Part shown: piece by piece, positions 1 to 7,598 of the stretch
Layout of the letters: every line of letters begins with the position of its first letter
How positions within the stretch are numbered: the first letter of the stretch is position 1
Assembly (NCBI GenBank): GCA_948442255.1
Contig: CAOJRT010000012.1
Location: 1 to 41,542 of the forward strand
Source: an uncultured Caryophanales bacterium
Lineage (GTDB): Bacteria > Bacillota_I > Bacilli_A > RF39 > UBA660
DNA length: 41,542 bases
Reading direction: 5' to 3'
The notes under the pieces: model-generated
What the model was told of the DNA's origin: nothing
Database searches by the model: none
What the model saw: only the letters and a program-made list of their open reading frames with translations
Translations under genes and position numbers: made by a program

Positions 1-11
1 TATTCATAAGA

Positions 12-37
12 AAACCTCTAGAAAAATCTAGGGGTTT
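12..37 (-). terminator. Probable terminator of a leftward or bordering unit
   Basis: A 10-bp stem (12-21 with 28-37, one G-T wobble) around a 6-nt loop. On the minus strand it is followed by a T-rich run (ttttctt), so it best fits termination of leftward transcription; there is no T-run on the plus side. No gene is visible to its left within the window. Confidence 0.4.
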
Positions 38-93
38 GTCTACACTCTGGAAAAGATATAGCAATATATCTTTTTTTATTCCTTAAAAAAGGG

Positions 94-116
94 TATAATA
101 AAGAATAGGAAGTGGT
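94..116 (+). promoter_or_regulatory. -10 box and Shine-Dalgarno of the first gene
   Basis: TATAAT at 94-99 is followed after 8 bases by AGGAAGTG (107-114), which pairs with the 16S tail except for one base. The -35 is poor (T-rich). The leader is very short, about 20 nt from -10 to the start codon. Confidence 0.5.
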
Positions 117-119
117 TTG

Positions 120-710
120 ATGAATGTCAAAGTAAAAAATATCTTAATTAAAGTCATATACGCTATTTTATTTTTAATTATGCTTGTTTGCTTTGTTTAT
201 CTAAGTGAAAAATATGCAGATAATAGTAAAGATGAAGTTTATACGATTCGTGATTATTATAGTACGATTACAAACGATTCCTTTGTCCCAGTTAATGGGA
301 CACGTTTTATACATCTTTTTAAGAATGGAAAACATTTAATATTTGTAGGTAGTAAAACATCTAAATGGTCTAGTAATTATATTACAGAATTGGATAAAAT
401 TGTGCAATCTTTAGGGGTAGATGAAGTTCTTTATTATGATGTTAATAATGATAAAGCTCAAAAGAATTCGAATTACTATAAGGTAAGAGATTTACTAAAA
501 AATGCCCTGATAACAACTGATGAGACAAACAATAATTTACTCGCTCCCAGTTTTTATATTATTGATAATGGGGTAGTGAAATATTATAATATTGATACAG
601 TTGCTATGAAAAATACGATTGAACCAGAAACTTATTGGACAAGCGAAAAGGAAAGTGAATTCGCTTTAGAGATTACGGAAGCTATTTATCAATATTATTT
701 GAATAAATAA
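120..710 (+). CDS. Membrane-anchored thioredoxin-like protein lacking the active cysteines
   Basis: Protein of 196 residues with one N-terminal membrane helix (about 8-30) and an extracytoplasmic domain. The stretch from residue 65 (HLFKNGKHLIFVGS...), the later YYDVN strand and the APSFYIIDNGVVKYY segment read like a thioredoxin fold. The place where CxxC would sit holds Ser81-Lys-Trp-Ser84; the gene just beyond frr (1350-2234) has CRWC in the equivalent place. I infer a non-redox or binding role. ATG at 120 is preferred over the TTG at 117 because of the spacing to AGGAAGTG. It stands alone before frr, which has its own promoter inside the 3' end of this gene. The fold call is by eye. Confidence 0.6.
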   Translation: MNVKVKNILIKVIYAILFLIMLVCFVYLSEKYADNSKDEVYTIRDYYSTITNDSFVPVNGTRFIHLFKNGKHLIFVGSKTSKWSSNYITELDKIVQSLGVDEVLYYDVNNDKAQKNSNYYKVRDLLKNALITTDETNNNLLAPSFYIIDNGVVKYYNIDTVAMKNTIEPETYWTSEKESEFALEITEAIYQYYLNK

Positions 711-727
711 GGAATATAGATTATAAT
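699..727 (+). promoter_or_regulatory. SigmaA-type promoter of frr
   Basis: TTGAAT (699-704), 17-nt spacer, TATAAT (722-727). It overlaps the last codons of the preceding gene and lies 25 bases before the frr start codon. Confidence 0.7.
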
Positions 728-752
728 AATTATATTGAGGAGAGAATAAAAA

Positions 753-1292
753 ATGATAAATAAAGAGATTGAATTTAGCATGATGCATGCTTTAGAGACC
801 ATGGAAAGTCGTTTAACAAGTATTCGAGCAGGAAGAGCGAATGCCGCTATGCTAAATGGAATAATGGTGGAATATTATGGGAATCTGACGCCCATTCAAA
901 GTTTAGCTAATATTACGGTACCAGAAGCAAAAACTTTAATGATTAAGCCTTTTGATAAGAGTTGTGTAAAAGACATTGTTAAAGCGATTCAAGAAGCTAA
1001 TTTGGGCATTAATCCGACCGATAATGGAGAAGCGGTTATTCTTACTATTCCAGCTTTAACAGAGGAGAGAAGAAAAGAATATGTAAAACAAGCAAAACAA
1101 ATAGCTGAGGAGACAAAAGTAGCTTTAAGAAAAGTACGTCAAGATGCTAATGATACAATAAAAAAGGATGAAAGTATTCCAGAAGATATGGAAAAGGTAA
1201 TGCTTGATGAAGTACAAGATTTGATAAACGAATACAATAAAAAAGTCGATGAAAAGCTAAAAGAAAAAGAACAAGAATTAATGGCAATCTAA
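753..1292 (+). CDS. frr: Ribosome recycling factor
   Basis: Protein of 179 residues (family usually about 185). It splits the post-termination 70S ribosome together with EF-G in the cytoplasm. The diagnostic segment IRAGRANAAMLNGIMVEYYG starts at residue 24; TEERRKEYVKQAK and the RKVRQDAND helix follow, and the C-terminal half is the expected long charged helix bundle. A strong SD (GAGGAGAG) lies 8-9 bases before the ATG. In most Firmicutes frr follows pyrH, tsf and rpsB; here it is detached, has its own promoter and its own terminator overlapping the stop codon, so it is monocistronic. Confidence 0.97.
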   Translation: MINKEIEFSMMHALETMESRLTSIRAGRANAAMLNGIMVEYYGNLTPIQSLANITVPEAKTLMIKPFDKSCVKDIVKAIQEANLGINPTDNGEAVILTIPALTEERRKEYVKQAKQIAEETKVALRKVRQDANDTIKKDESIPEDMEKVMLDEVQDLINEYNKKVDEKLKEKEQELMAI

Positions 1293-1313
1293 TCTAGATT
1301 GTCTTTTTCTTTT
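1285..1313 (+). terminator. Terminator of frr
   Basis: CAATCTA (1285-1291) pairs with TAGATTG (1295-1301), loop of 3, followed by TCTTTTTCTTTT. The left arm includes part of the frr stop codon. Confidence 0.8.
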
Positions 1314-1314
1314 A

Positions 1315-1323
1315 TGTTATACT
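1315..1323 (+). promoter_or_regulatory. Extended -10 promoter
   Basis: TGt then TATACT (1318-1323), immediately after the frr terminator. The -35 region is poor (TAGATT inside the terminator stem), as is common with extended -10 promoters. Confidence 0.45.
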
Positions 1324-1349
1324 GAGAAAGAAAAGGAAAGAGGGATATA

Positions 1350-2234
1350 ATGGAAAAAAAGCGCGTTTCAGGTTCTTTTGTAGTTGCTATTATAGAAGGA
1401 GTTTTTCTGCTTTTACTTATTGGTCTTATTTTATTAGGGATTTTATATTATACTTTTAAGCAAAATAAATATGTTGGTGTTTATGAATATACTTATAAAG
1501 AGAGTGACAGTTCTTCTAAAACTAAGATTCAACTGAAAATAGAAAAAAATAATAAAATAACAGTTTATATGGCAAATTATGCGAATAACGCTTGGATATC
1601 AGAGGAAGAAAAAGAGGGGACTTATTTTATTTCTAATGGATGGATGTCTATAGAAGTTCATGATGAAGAAGAAGATTTTGATTATATTTGGGTTAATTTC
1701 CCTTTGCAAGAAGAAATTATTTGTTATAGTTATAATTGTAAAAATGTATTTGAAAAAACAGATTTAAAAGATATAGAAAAAGAAACGATAGTGGAAACAA
1801 ATAGAGATGACTCGACAACTACGTCCGAATTGACGCAGTTTCAAGAAATAACAGGTTCATCTATCGCATCGCTTAGTAAAAATAAAACAATCGTGGTCTT
1901 AATAGGAAGAGAAAATTGCAGGTGGTGTTTACGTTTTGCTCCTATATTTGCAGATGTTACAAAGGAATATGGTGTTGAACCTTATTATATAGATTTGACT
2001 AAAATATTAGATTTTTCATCAGAAAGTTTTCAAGTTTTAGATGAAAAATCTTATCAAGCTGTTGTTTCTTTAAAAGGCGAGGGGGAATGGAGTACGTTTG
2101 CTAGTGAGCATTTTGGAGCAACTCCTCAAGTTTTAATTATAAAGGATAACCAAGTTATTGGGGGACAGAGTGGATACTCTGAAGCTAATCAATTTTCGAA
2201 TACTTTAGAAAATGCAGGGTTTAAAAAACGTTAG
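1350..2234 (+). CDS. Membrane-anchored thioredoxin-domain protein (CRWC)
   Basis: Protein of 294 residues: N-terminal membrane helix (about 10-35), a beta-rich middle domain of unknown kind (about 40-135), an acidic/Thr-rich linker, then a thioredoxin domain from about 158. The active-site motif is Cys190-Arg-Trp-Cys193 after VVLIGRE, and a cis-proline-type motif follows (ATPQVLIIKDNQ). I infer an extracytoplasmic thiol-disulfide role. The SD GAAAGAGGG precedes the ATG. The middle domain looks like a lipocalin- or beta-sandwich-like sensor seen in other surface proteins, but I cannot name it. Ends in its own terminator; monocistronic. Confidence 0.75.
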   Translation: MEKKRVSGSFVVAIIEGVFLLLLIGLILLGILYYTFKQNKYVGVYEYTYKESDSSSKTKIQLKIEKNNKITVYMANYANNAWISEEEKEGTYFISNGWMSIEVHDEEEDFDYIWVNFPLQEEIICYSYNCKNVFEKTDLKDIEKETIVETNRDDSTTTSELTQFQEITGSSIASLSKNKTIVVLIGRENCRWCLRFAPIFADVTKEYGVEPYYIDLTKILDFSSESFQVLDEKSYQAVVSLKGEGEWSTFASEHFGATPQVLIIKDNQVIGGQSGYSEANQFSNTLENAGFKKR

Positions 2235-2242
2235 TTTTAACT

Positions 2243-2274
2243 CGTAAAAAAGAACGTTTTGGTTCTTTTTTACG
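2243..2274. terminator. Strong bidirectional terminator
   Basis: CGTAAAAAAGAAC (2243-2255) pairs perfectly with 2262-2274 around a 6-nt loop. The T6 lies inside the right arm, and A6 inside the left arm gives the same on the other strand. Confidence 0.8.
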
Positions 2275-2574
2275 TGACAACATTTAGTCAATTTTTTTTT
2301 GCCTTATATAAATTTATTCTTTATAATTTTATAGGGAATATCAATTGCTGAGTGTCTACAAAATCCTACAAAATCCTACAAAAAGAGAGGAACTAATTTA
2401 ATACATTTGAGACTGAAGATATAAGAAATTATAACCATTTATGTGTATATTTTATCGTAAATACATATAAATAAAGATTATAAAGATATTTAAGAACTTA
2501 TGAAGAGATACCCACAAAAACTGAATGTTCCTTTTTTTGTATATGCAAGTTTCCTTGACATCTTCATAACAACA
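2275..2574. other. Gene-less spacer with a 10-bp tandem repeat
   Basis: I see no convincing coding region. The only structure is a short direct repeat, unit CTACAAAATC, at 2356-2384 (two full copies and most of a third) next to a purine-rich stretch. TTGACA at 2555-2560 has no matching -10. The stretch borders the 3' end of tRNA-Arg, a frequent integration target, so it may be what is left of an integrated element; that is inference only. Confidence 0.4.
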
Positions 2575-2601
2575 TAAAAATGACTCTTTTACAAGCCATT
2601 T
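2575..2601 (-). terminator. Probable terminator of tRNA-Arg
   Basis: Read on the minus strand, AAATGGCT pairs with AGTCATTT (2594-2601 with 2578-2585, one G-T wobble), loop of 8, followed by a short T-run. It lies 38 bases beyond the tRNA 3' end. Confidence 0.5.
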
Positions 2602-2639
2602 CACTATTTCAACTCAAAGTTCGAGTTATCCTAACAATC

Positions 2640-2716
2640 TGGTGTCCCCGAGGTGATTCGAACACCTGACCGATCGCTTAGAAGGCGATTGCTCTATCCA
2701 GCTGAGCTACGAGGAC
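2640..2716 (-). tRNA. tRNA-Arg (anticodon TCT)
   Basis: The reverse complement folds into a complete cloverleaf: acceptor GTCCTCG/CGGGGAC, D arm with AGCTGGATA loop, anticodon stem ATCGC/GCGAT with loop CTTCTAA (anticodon TCT, reads AGA/AGG), T arm AGGTG-TTCGAAT-CACCT, discriminator A and an encoded CCA (2640-2642). AGA is the dominant arginine codon of this AT-rich window. It has its own promoter inside the end of gerM. Confidence 0.96.
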
Positions 2717-2737
2717 ATTTGCTCATGGAACATATAA

Positions 2738-2766
2738 ATTATATAATAAAGATTATGATTTTGCAA
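2738..2766 (-). promoter_or_regulatory. Promoter of tRNA-Arg
   Basis: On the minus strand TTGCAA (2766-2761), 17-nt spacer, TATAAT (2743-2738). It overlaps the last codons of gerM. Confidence 0.7.
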
Positions 2767-3670
2767 GCCCAAATTGGTCAATTAAAACATCTTCGGCATA
2801 AAAGGAAACATCTTTTATTCCTAAAGTGTCATGTAGAGAGTAAAATATAGCATATTTCACTTCTTCTTTTAAAACGCCATCATATACACTATCTAATAAA
2901 ACATCATTAAAAGAAAGCGTAATATCATTTTCATTTATTGAATAGTTTGTCAGTTCGAGTTGGTAGTTTAATTGTGTACTTAAGTTACTATAGTTTAGAG
3001 AATTTCCTTTTAGACGATTGATAATAATATTAACTTTGTCATTTTCATCATTAACAAGAAGGGAAACAGGTACATAGTAATTCTTCTTCTGATAATACAG
3101 AGTGACTCTTTTAGTGTCATAGAATGTCGTAATGTCATCAATTTTATTAATACCATAAGAACGGTCTAGATATAAATCTAGTTTTTTATGAGAATGGGGT
3201 AGTTCCTCTAAATGATTACCTTCGACAAAAATCATTACTTTTTCTACTTCTTCGATGGAAGTTAGCGAAAAAATAAGACTTTCTAACATCTTTTCTTCTA
3301 ATTCTTTTGAAATCGTTAAGAGTGTTTTGTTGAAATTTACTTTTAATAAGCCCTCTTGTAAAGAAGCATCTAATAACTTAGTATCTTTTGGGAGAATAGG
3401 TTGTAAATCTCCATTAATTGTAGCACCACTACCTATTGTTAGTGTTGTAATAATTTCTTTTACACGATCTAGAGAAGTATTTACTTTCGAACTATATTCG
3501 CTCATCGCAATAAAATCATCTGCATCTATTAAATAAATTGTTCTTTTTACGACTATTTGCTCTTCACTAATGTGTTTCGTTAGTTCTTCTGGATAATTAT
3601 AAATAATGACAGAAACTAAGAGAAGTAAAGTTGTAATACATAATCTTTTAAATGTTATATTTTTTATCAT
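2753..3670 (-). CDS. gerM: GerM-like sporulation/germination protein with two GerMN domains
   Basis: Protein of 305 residues: one N-terminal membrane helix (about 11-24) and two GerMN domains (about 48-165 and 190-297). The second half of each has the expected pattern of a short strand followed by a helix carrying repeated hydrophobic residues (TIGSGATING... LLKVNFNKTL in domain 1; NIIINRLKG... ITLSFNDVLL in domain 2). In Bacillus GerM is a spore-envelope protein needed for normal sporulation and germination and is linked to the engulfment complex. SD AGGTGG lies close to the ATG. It follows gerE in the same direction, as these two genes lie near each other in B. subtilis, but a terminator separates them here. 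Confidence 0.88.
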   Translation of the reverse strand: MIKNITFKRLCITTLLLLVSVIIYNYPEELTKHISEEQIVVKRTIYLIDADDFIAMSEYSSKVNTSLDRVKEIITTLTIGSGATINGDLQPILPKDTKLLDASLQEGLLKVNFNKTLLTISKELEEKMLESLIFSLTSIEEVEKVMIFVEGNHLEELPHSHKKLDLYLDRSYGINKIDDITTFYDTKRVTLYYQKKNYYVPVSLLVNDENDKVNIIINRLKGNSLNYSNLSTQLNYQLELTNYSINENDITLSFNDVLLDSVYDGVLKEEVKYAIFYSLHDTLGIKDVSFYAEDVLIDQFGLAKS

Positions 3671-3703
3671 GAAACCACCTTACTAAAGTATATTTTAAAA
3701 AAT

Positions 3704-3726
3704 ATAAAAAAGTCCATTTCGGACTT
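3704..3726 (-). terminator. Terminator of gerE
   Basis: On the minus strand AAGTCC (3726-3721) pairs with GGACTT (3715-3710), loop of 5, followed by a T-rich run. The left arm begins in the gerE stop codon. Confidence 0.7.
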
Positions 3727-3928
3727 ATAAATCTATCTCATTTAATCTAAGTAATTCAACTATTGCTTGACTGCGACCATTTACCCCAAGTTTTTGGATA
3801 ACATTTGATATATGATTTCTTACTGTTTTCTCACTTATTAAAAGTTTTCTAGCTATTTCTTTAGTAGAATTATTTAGTACTAAAAGATCAAATACTTGTT
3901 TTTCTCTATTCGTTAAAATATTCTTCAT
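3725..3928 (-). CDS. gerE: Spore transcription regulator GerE
   Basis: Protein of 67 residues made of a single LuxR-type helix-turn-helix (B. subtilis GerE has 74). The core TKEIARKLLISEKTVRNHIS followed by QKLGVNGRSQAIVELLR is nearly the Bacillus sequence. GerE is the last mother-cell regulator, tuning SigmaK-dependent coat genes as a dimer on DNA. The shorter N-terminus lacks only the few residues before the LTxRE helix. A SigmaK-type promoter lies just upstream and sigK itself is present at 17269-17955, matching the known order sigK then gerE. Confidence 0.95.
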   Translation of the reverse strand: MKNILTNREKQVFDLLVLNNSTKEIARKLLISEKTVRNHISNVIQKLGVNGRSQAIVELLRLNEIDL

Positions 3929-3955
3929 ACAATTTCTCTCTTTCTACTATCACTA

Positions 3956-3984
3956 TATTGTATGAAAAATAGCTTGTTTTGGTT
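3956..3984 (-). promoter_or_regulatory. SigmaK-type promoter of gerE
   Basis: On the minus strand AACC (3984-3981), 16-nt spacer, CATACAATA (3964-3956). This fits the SigmaK consensus (mACm, 16-17 nt, CATAnnnTA) at every conserved base. The -10 alone would also suit SigmaE, but no SigmaE-type -35 lies at the shorter spacing. Confidence 0.7.
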
Positions 3985-4471
3985 AATTAAATTTAACAGT
4001 TATATATTTGTATTCTTTGAATTTGGCCTGTGTAGCACGAATAAGATTGTTTGCAAGTGCAAAGTCATGTTCTTTTGAAATGATAACAATAGTTATATTA
4101 TTCCCATTTATTTTAACAAAAGATTCTAAAGAGAAATCATCTTTAATCATTTTTTCTAACTCTTGTTCCATTCCTTTGTTTGAAGATAATTCTAGTAAAC
4201 TGTTAAAAGCATCATTTTTTTCTATAGAAGATGCTGTTTCACTCAAAAGTATATTTTGTAATTCGTTCATTGTTTCTAAATCCTCTTCGTCACTTTGAAC
4301 ACGCAAAGCGACTAATTCTGTACTTTCATTTACGACCAATGTTGTATCGTCAGTTTGGGGCATTTTTGTTAAACTGGTGATGTCACTTTCATTCATACTA
4401 ATATAAAAGATACTTAAAACTAAAATAATGCTAAATAATAAAACGAACCAAAGATTTTGTTTATTAATCAT
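3983..4471 (-). CDS. spoIIIAH: Stage III sporulation protein AH
   Basis: Protein of 162 residues with an N-terminal membrane helix (about 7-25, KQNLWFVLLFSIILVLSIFYI) typical of SpoIIIAH, a variable linker, and a C-terminal ring-forming domain (about 65-162) ending in a strand-helix-strand motif (NNITIVIISKEHDFALANNLIRATQ). SpoIIIAH sits in the mother-cell membrane and binds forespore SpoIIQ across the gap to form the feeding channel. SD GGAGGA precedes the ATG. It ends two bases into the gerE promoter region. The other spoIIIA genes are not in the window. Confidence 0.85.
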   Translation of the reverse strand: MINKQNLWFVLLFSIILVLSIFYISMNESDITSLTKMPQTDDTTLVVNESTELVALRVQSDEEDLETMNELQNILLSETASSIEKNDAFNSLLELSSNKGMEQELEKMIKDDFSLESFVKINGNNITIVIISKEHDFALANNLIRATQAKFKEYKYITVKFN

Positions 4472-4576
4472 TTTTATTCCTCCATACTACTAAATCATAT
4501 TAATTTACATTGAAAATTATACTTTTTATTTTACTAATCTTGAAATTTATATTATTATAGTAATAGGTGAGGCAAA

Positions 4577-5065
4577 GTGACAAAGAAACAAAAACAGAAA
4601 ATGTTAAGAAATAGTTTGTTTTTTCTATTTTTAGCTTTATTCTCTATTTTATCTATTGTTTATGCAGAAGAAGTATATGTGACTTCAGCTAAAATTAATT
4701 TTTGTGATTATCCTAGTACAAGAAGAACTCTACGTACTATTGGTTATGTTGTATATGGAATTAAACTAGCGGTTCCTATCATTCTTATTGGGGCTGCTAT
4801 GCTTGATTTATTTAAAATTGTTATTTCTGGAAAAGATGATGAAATGAAAAAAGCTATATCTACTATCGTTAAAAGAGGAACAGCAGGATTAATTGTTTTT
4901 CTTATCCCTACATTAGCACAGTTCTTATTTGAAACGTTAATTCCGAATGACCAAACTAATTTTACGGTCTGTACAGGCTGTATTACAGAACCACAAGAGT
5001 GTGATGTTAATATTGAAGAACCATGTACTCTGGTTGATAGTAATGGAAATTGTAAAAAAGATTAA
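4577..5065 (+). CDS. Small multi-spanning membrane protein, VirB2/TrbC-like, cysteine-rich tail
   Basis: Protein of 162 residues starting at GTG with SD AGGTGAGG. An N-terminal hydrophobic segment ends in VYA-EE, like a signal peptide (about 12-31). Two further membrane helices lie at about 58-78 and 99-120, separated by a short charged loop (SGKDDEMKKA), the usual plan of VirB2/TrbC pilin-like or conjugation-associated proteins. The tail (from about 128) holds six cysteines in a short acidic stretch. No other secretion genes are nearby. Next to the bacteriocin operon, so a role there (for example immunity) cannot be excluded. Family call is tentative. Confidence 0.45.
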   Translation: MTKKQKQKMLRNSLFFLFLALFSILSIVYAEEVYVTSAKINFCDYPSTRRTLRTIGYVVYGIKLAVPIILIGAAMLDLFKIVISGKDDEMKKAISTIVKRGTAGLIVFLIPTLAQFLFETLIPNDQTNFTVCTGCITEPQECDVNIEEPCTLVDSNGNCKKD

Positions 5066-5142
5066 TTTTTCTTTTTTTTTTGCAAAAATAAAAAGGAAAT
5101 CTTTCTTTCACGGCTAATAAGTATAGTGAAGGGAGGAAAAAT

Positions 5143-7185
5143 ATGCAAAAAAGTTTTATTGTTAAACAGCAAGACTTAAGAGATTGTGGCGTTTGTTGCT
5201 TAGCATCTATTATAAAATATTATAATGGAAATATCCCTCTTGAACGTTTAAAATTAGATACGAAAACGGGAAAAAATGGGACGTCAGCCTTAAATCTTAT
5301 TAAGACTGCTAGAAAATATGGTTTTGATGCAACAGGAAAGAAATTAAAACAAATATCGTGTGAAGAAATAACACTGCCAGCTATAGCCCATGTAGTACTC
5401 AAAAACGGATTAAATCATTTCGTAGTGATTTATAAATTCACCAAACAGACTGTTATCTTAATGGATCCTGCTAAAGGATATGTCAAAATGAAAAAAGAAC
5501 AATTTTTGGAAATATGGACGCAAGTCATTATTATTTTAAAACCCATTACTAAAATACCAGTAATGAATTCATCCAATACCCTCAAAAAACTTTTTATCAA
5601 TGTTATCAAAAATGAGAAAAACACATTCTTTAAACTTATTGGCATTAGCCTTTTTATTACATTGCTTTCTATTTCAACAAGTTACTTTTTACAATTTATG
5701 ATGCATTCTTTAGAAAATAGTTCTATTATGATTACATTTGTTATTATTGTTGTTTTTTTCTTTTTAACTATAGTTAAGTTGTATACAAACTATATTAAGA
5801 ATGAATATATTATTTATTTAAATAAAAATATTGATATACAAATTTCTTTAGATTTTTTGCATCATCTTTTTTATCTCCCTTTATATGTCGTCAAAAATAA
5901 AAGTAGTGGAGAAATTATGAAAAGAGTACAGGAATTAACTAGTATAAAGGAGCTATTTACTGAAGTCATTATTTGTCTTATTTTAAACCTTGTCTTACTA
6001 TTGTCTTCAGCTTTTTTCCTTTATCATATACATGCGCAATTATTTTTTATTCTTTGTATAATTGTTATTGTATACTTTATAGTTGGTTTCTTTTGTACCC
6101 CTGTTATTCATAAAAAATTAGACGACATAGTGGATTCTGAGACGGAATATAACTCTATTATGATGGAAAATATAGAGAACATGGAATCTTTGAAGCATTT
6201 GAATTTGACAAAGAAAGCAGAAGAAGTGGTCGAAAAATCATTCGTTTCCTATATCAAAGAAAATTTGTCTTATATGCGTTTTTTCAATCAATATAATTCG
6301 GCTAAATCTTGTATATATGAAATAGGTTTGTTTTTTATTACTGCTTTTGGAATTCTTTTGATAGAGAAAAATCTACTTAGTTTTGTGTCTCTAATGACGT
6401 TTAACACGTTATTAACTTATTTTATAACACCTGTAGAAGAGATATTATCTCTCTTACCTAAATATGAATTAATAAAAGTCTCTTTTTATAAGATAAATGA
6501 ATTTTTGAATATTGAACCAGAACATCTTGGAAAACAAGAAAAATTTTTCCCAGGGACAATTAAATTTCAAAATATTACTTATTCCTATGACAATTATAAG
6601 GATATACTTCTTAATACTAATTTAGAGATAAAGGAAAAAGAGCATGTTATTCTTTCAGGGGATAGCGGTTGTGGAAAAAGTACCATGTGTAAAATGTTGT
6701 GTAGAAATATTGATGATTATTTAGGAAATATAACTATTAACGATATAAATATAAAAGAATATTCGCTTTATACTATAAGAAAAAATATATTATATGTTTC
6801 ACAAAGAGAAAGATTATTTACCGATACAATAAGGAATAATATTACTCTCCATAAAAAAGTTTCTGTAGAGGAGTTAAACCAAATTATTAAAATTACGGAG
6901 GTTGATAAAATTCTTGATAAAAAAACGCTTCGTTTGGAATCGCTTTTGCTTGATAGCGGATATAATCTAAGTGGAGGAGAAAGACAACGAATTGTACTAG
7001 CACGCTCCTTATTAAAAAAACCTAAAATTCTTATTTTAGATGAATCTCTAAGTGAACTTGATGCAGGTAGTGAAAAACATATACTGACTAATATTAAACG
7101 TTATTTAAAGGATACAACGTTAATTTATGTGACACATAATGAAACAAATTATTTGGAAAGAAGAATAGAAATACCTTCTCTATGA
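5143..7185 (+). CDS. Bacteriocin ABC exporter with N-terminal C39 peptidase
   Basis: Protein of 680 residues. Residues 1-130 form a C39 cysteine peptidase that cuts leaders after Gly-Gly: Cys15 in QQDLRDCGVCC, His92 in NHFVV and Asp108 in MDPAKG complete the triad. Residues about 160-440 hold the membrane domain. The ATPase domain has Walker A GDSGCGKST (from 506), signature LSGGERQR (from 609), Walker B ILILDES and the switch THN. It processes and exports double-glycine peptides across the membrane. SD GGGAGG precedes the ATG. It overlaps the next gene by ATGA, and the two substrate peptides lie just downstream at 7598-7907. Confidence 0.95.
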   Translation: MQKSFIVKQQDLRDCGVCCLASIIKYYNGNIPLERLKLDTKTGKNGTSALNLIKTARKYGFDATGKKLKQISCEEITLPAIAHVVLKNGLNHFVVIYKFTKQTVILMDPAKGYVKMKKEQFLEIWTQVIIILKPITKIPVMNSSNTLKKLFINVIKNEKNTFFKLIGISLFITLLSISTSYFLQFMMHSLENSSIMITFVIIVVFFFLTIVKLYTNYIKNEYIIYLNKNIDIQISLDFLHHLFYLPLYVVKNKSSGEIMKRVQELTSIKELFTEVIICLILNLVLLLSSAFFLYHIHAQLFFILCIIVIVYFIVGFFCTPVIHKKLDDIVDSETEYNSIMMENIENMESLKHLNLTKKAEEVVEKSFVSYIKENLSYMRFFNQYNSAKSCIYEIGLFFITAFGILLIEKNLLSFVSLMTFNTLLTYFITPVEEILSLLPKYELIKVSFYKINEFLNIEPEHLGKQEKFFPGTIKFQNITYSYDNYKDILLNTNLEIKEKEHVILSGDSGCGKSTMCKMLCRNIDDYLGNITINDINIKEYSLYTIRKNILYVSQRERLFTDTIRNNITLHKKVSVEELNQIIKITEVDKILDKKTLRLESLLLDSGYNLSGGERQRIVLARSLLKKPKILILDESLSELDAGSEKHILTNIKRYLKDTTLIYVTHNETNYLERRIEIPSL

Positions 7186-7598
7186 TAGAAACATATTTAC
7201 TTATAAATGAAAGAGCAAAAAAACACCCTTTCTTACTTATCATAAGCAGTCTTATTATTTTACTTATTGTTCTTTTCTATCGTTTGGAAGTTTATAGTTC
7301 TATTCCTGTAACAGGAATAATGGAATGTGAAGACAATACAAATATTTCTTTCACCCTTCCTTATAACCAAGTAGATAAACTAACAAGTCAAGCTAAACTT
7401 TATTATAAAAGTAAAGAATATGCAATAGAATCCATTTCTTTTGAGGAGCCTTATTTAGATCATAATGTTCCTTATCAGGATATTCTTATACAAACCAATA
7501 TGGTTTGTGAAGAAAAAATAATTTATTTTAAAATTATGTATAATAAACAAAGAATACTGACCAAAATAAAACAAATCATCGTAGAAGGAGAATCATAA
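7182..7598 (+). CDS. Short HlyD-like bacteriocin secretion accessory protein
   Basis: Protein of 138 residues: a short cytoplasmic start, one membrane helix (about 17-36), then a small beta-rich domain. The segment SSIPVTGIMECEDNTNISFT followed by LPYNQVDKL resembles the barrel part of membrane-fusion proteins that partner C39 exporters, but the long coiled coil of full HlyD proteins (300-400 residues) is missing. Start ATG overlaps the exporter stop (ATGA), and its stop overlaps the first peptide start (TAATG), so translation is coupled on both sides. Alternative: an immunity protein, since no other candidate lies in the operon. Confidence 0.6.
   Translation: MIETYLLINERAKKHPFLLIISSLIILLIVLFYRLEVYSSIPVTGIMECEDNTNISFTLPYNQVDKLTSQAKLYYKSKEYAIESISFEEPYLDHNVPYQDILIQTNMVCEEKIIYFKIMYNKQRILTKIKQIIVEGES

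Noticed and set aside
2555-2577. TTGACA at 2555-2560 as a promoter
   Set aside because: No -10 at any suitable distance and no rightward gene follows; the tRNA and gerM are on the other strand.
3255-4298. Plus-strand open frames at 3255-3536 and 4008-4298
   Set aside because: They lie wholly inside gerM and spoIIIAH on the other strand, have no ribosome binding site and low-complexity translations.
5066-5142. A/T-rich hairpin after the VirB2-like gene as a terminator
   Set aside because: AAAAAAGA/TCTTTTTT pairing is almost pure A-T with a loose loop; it may be a weak terminator but I cannot support it.
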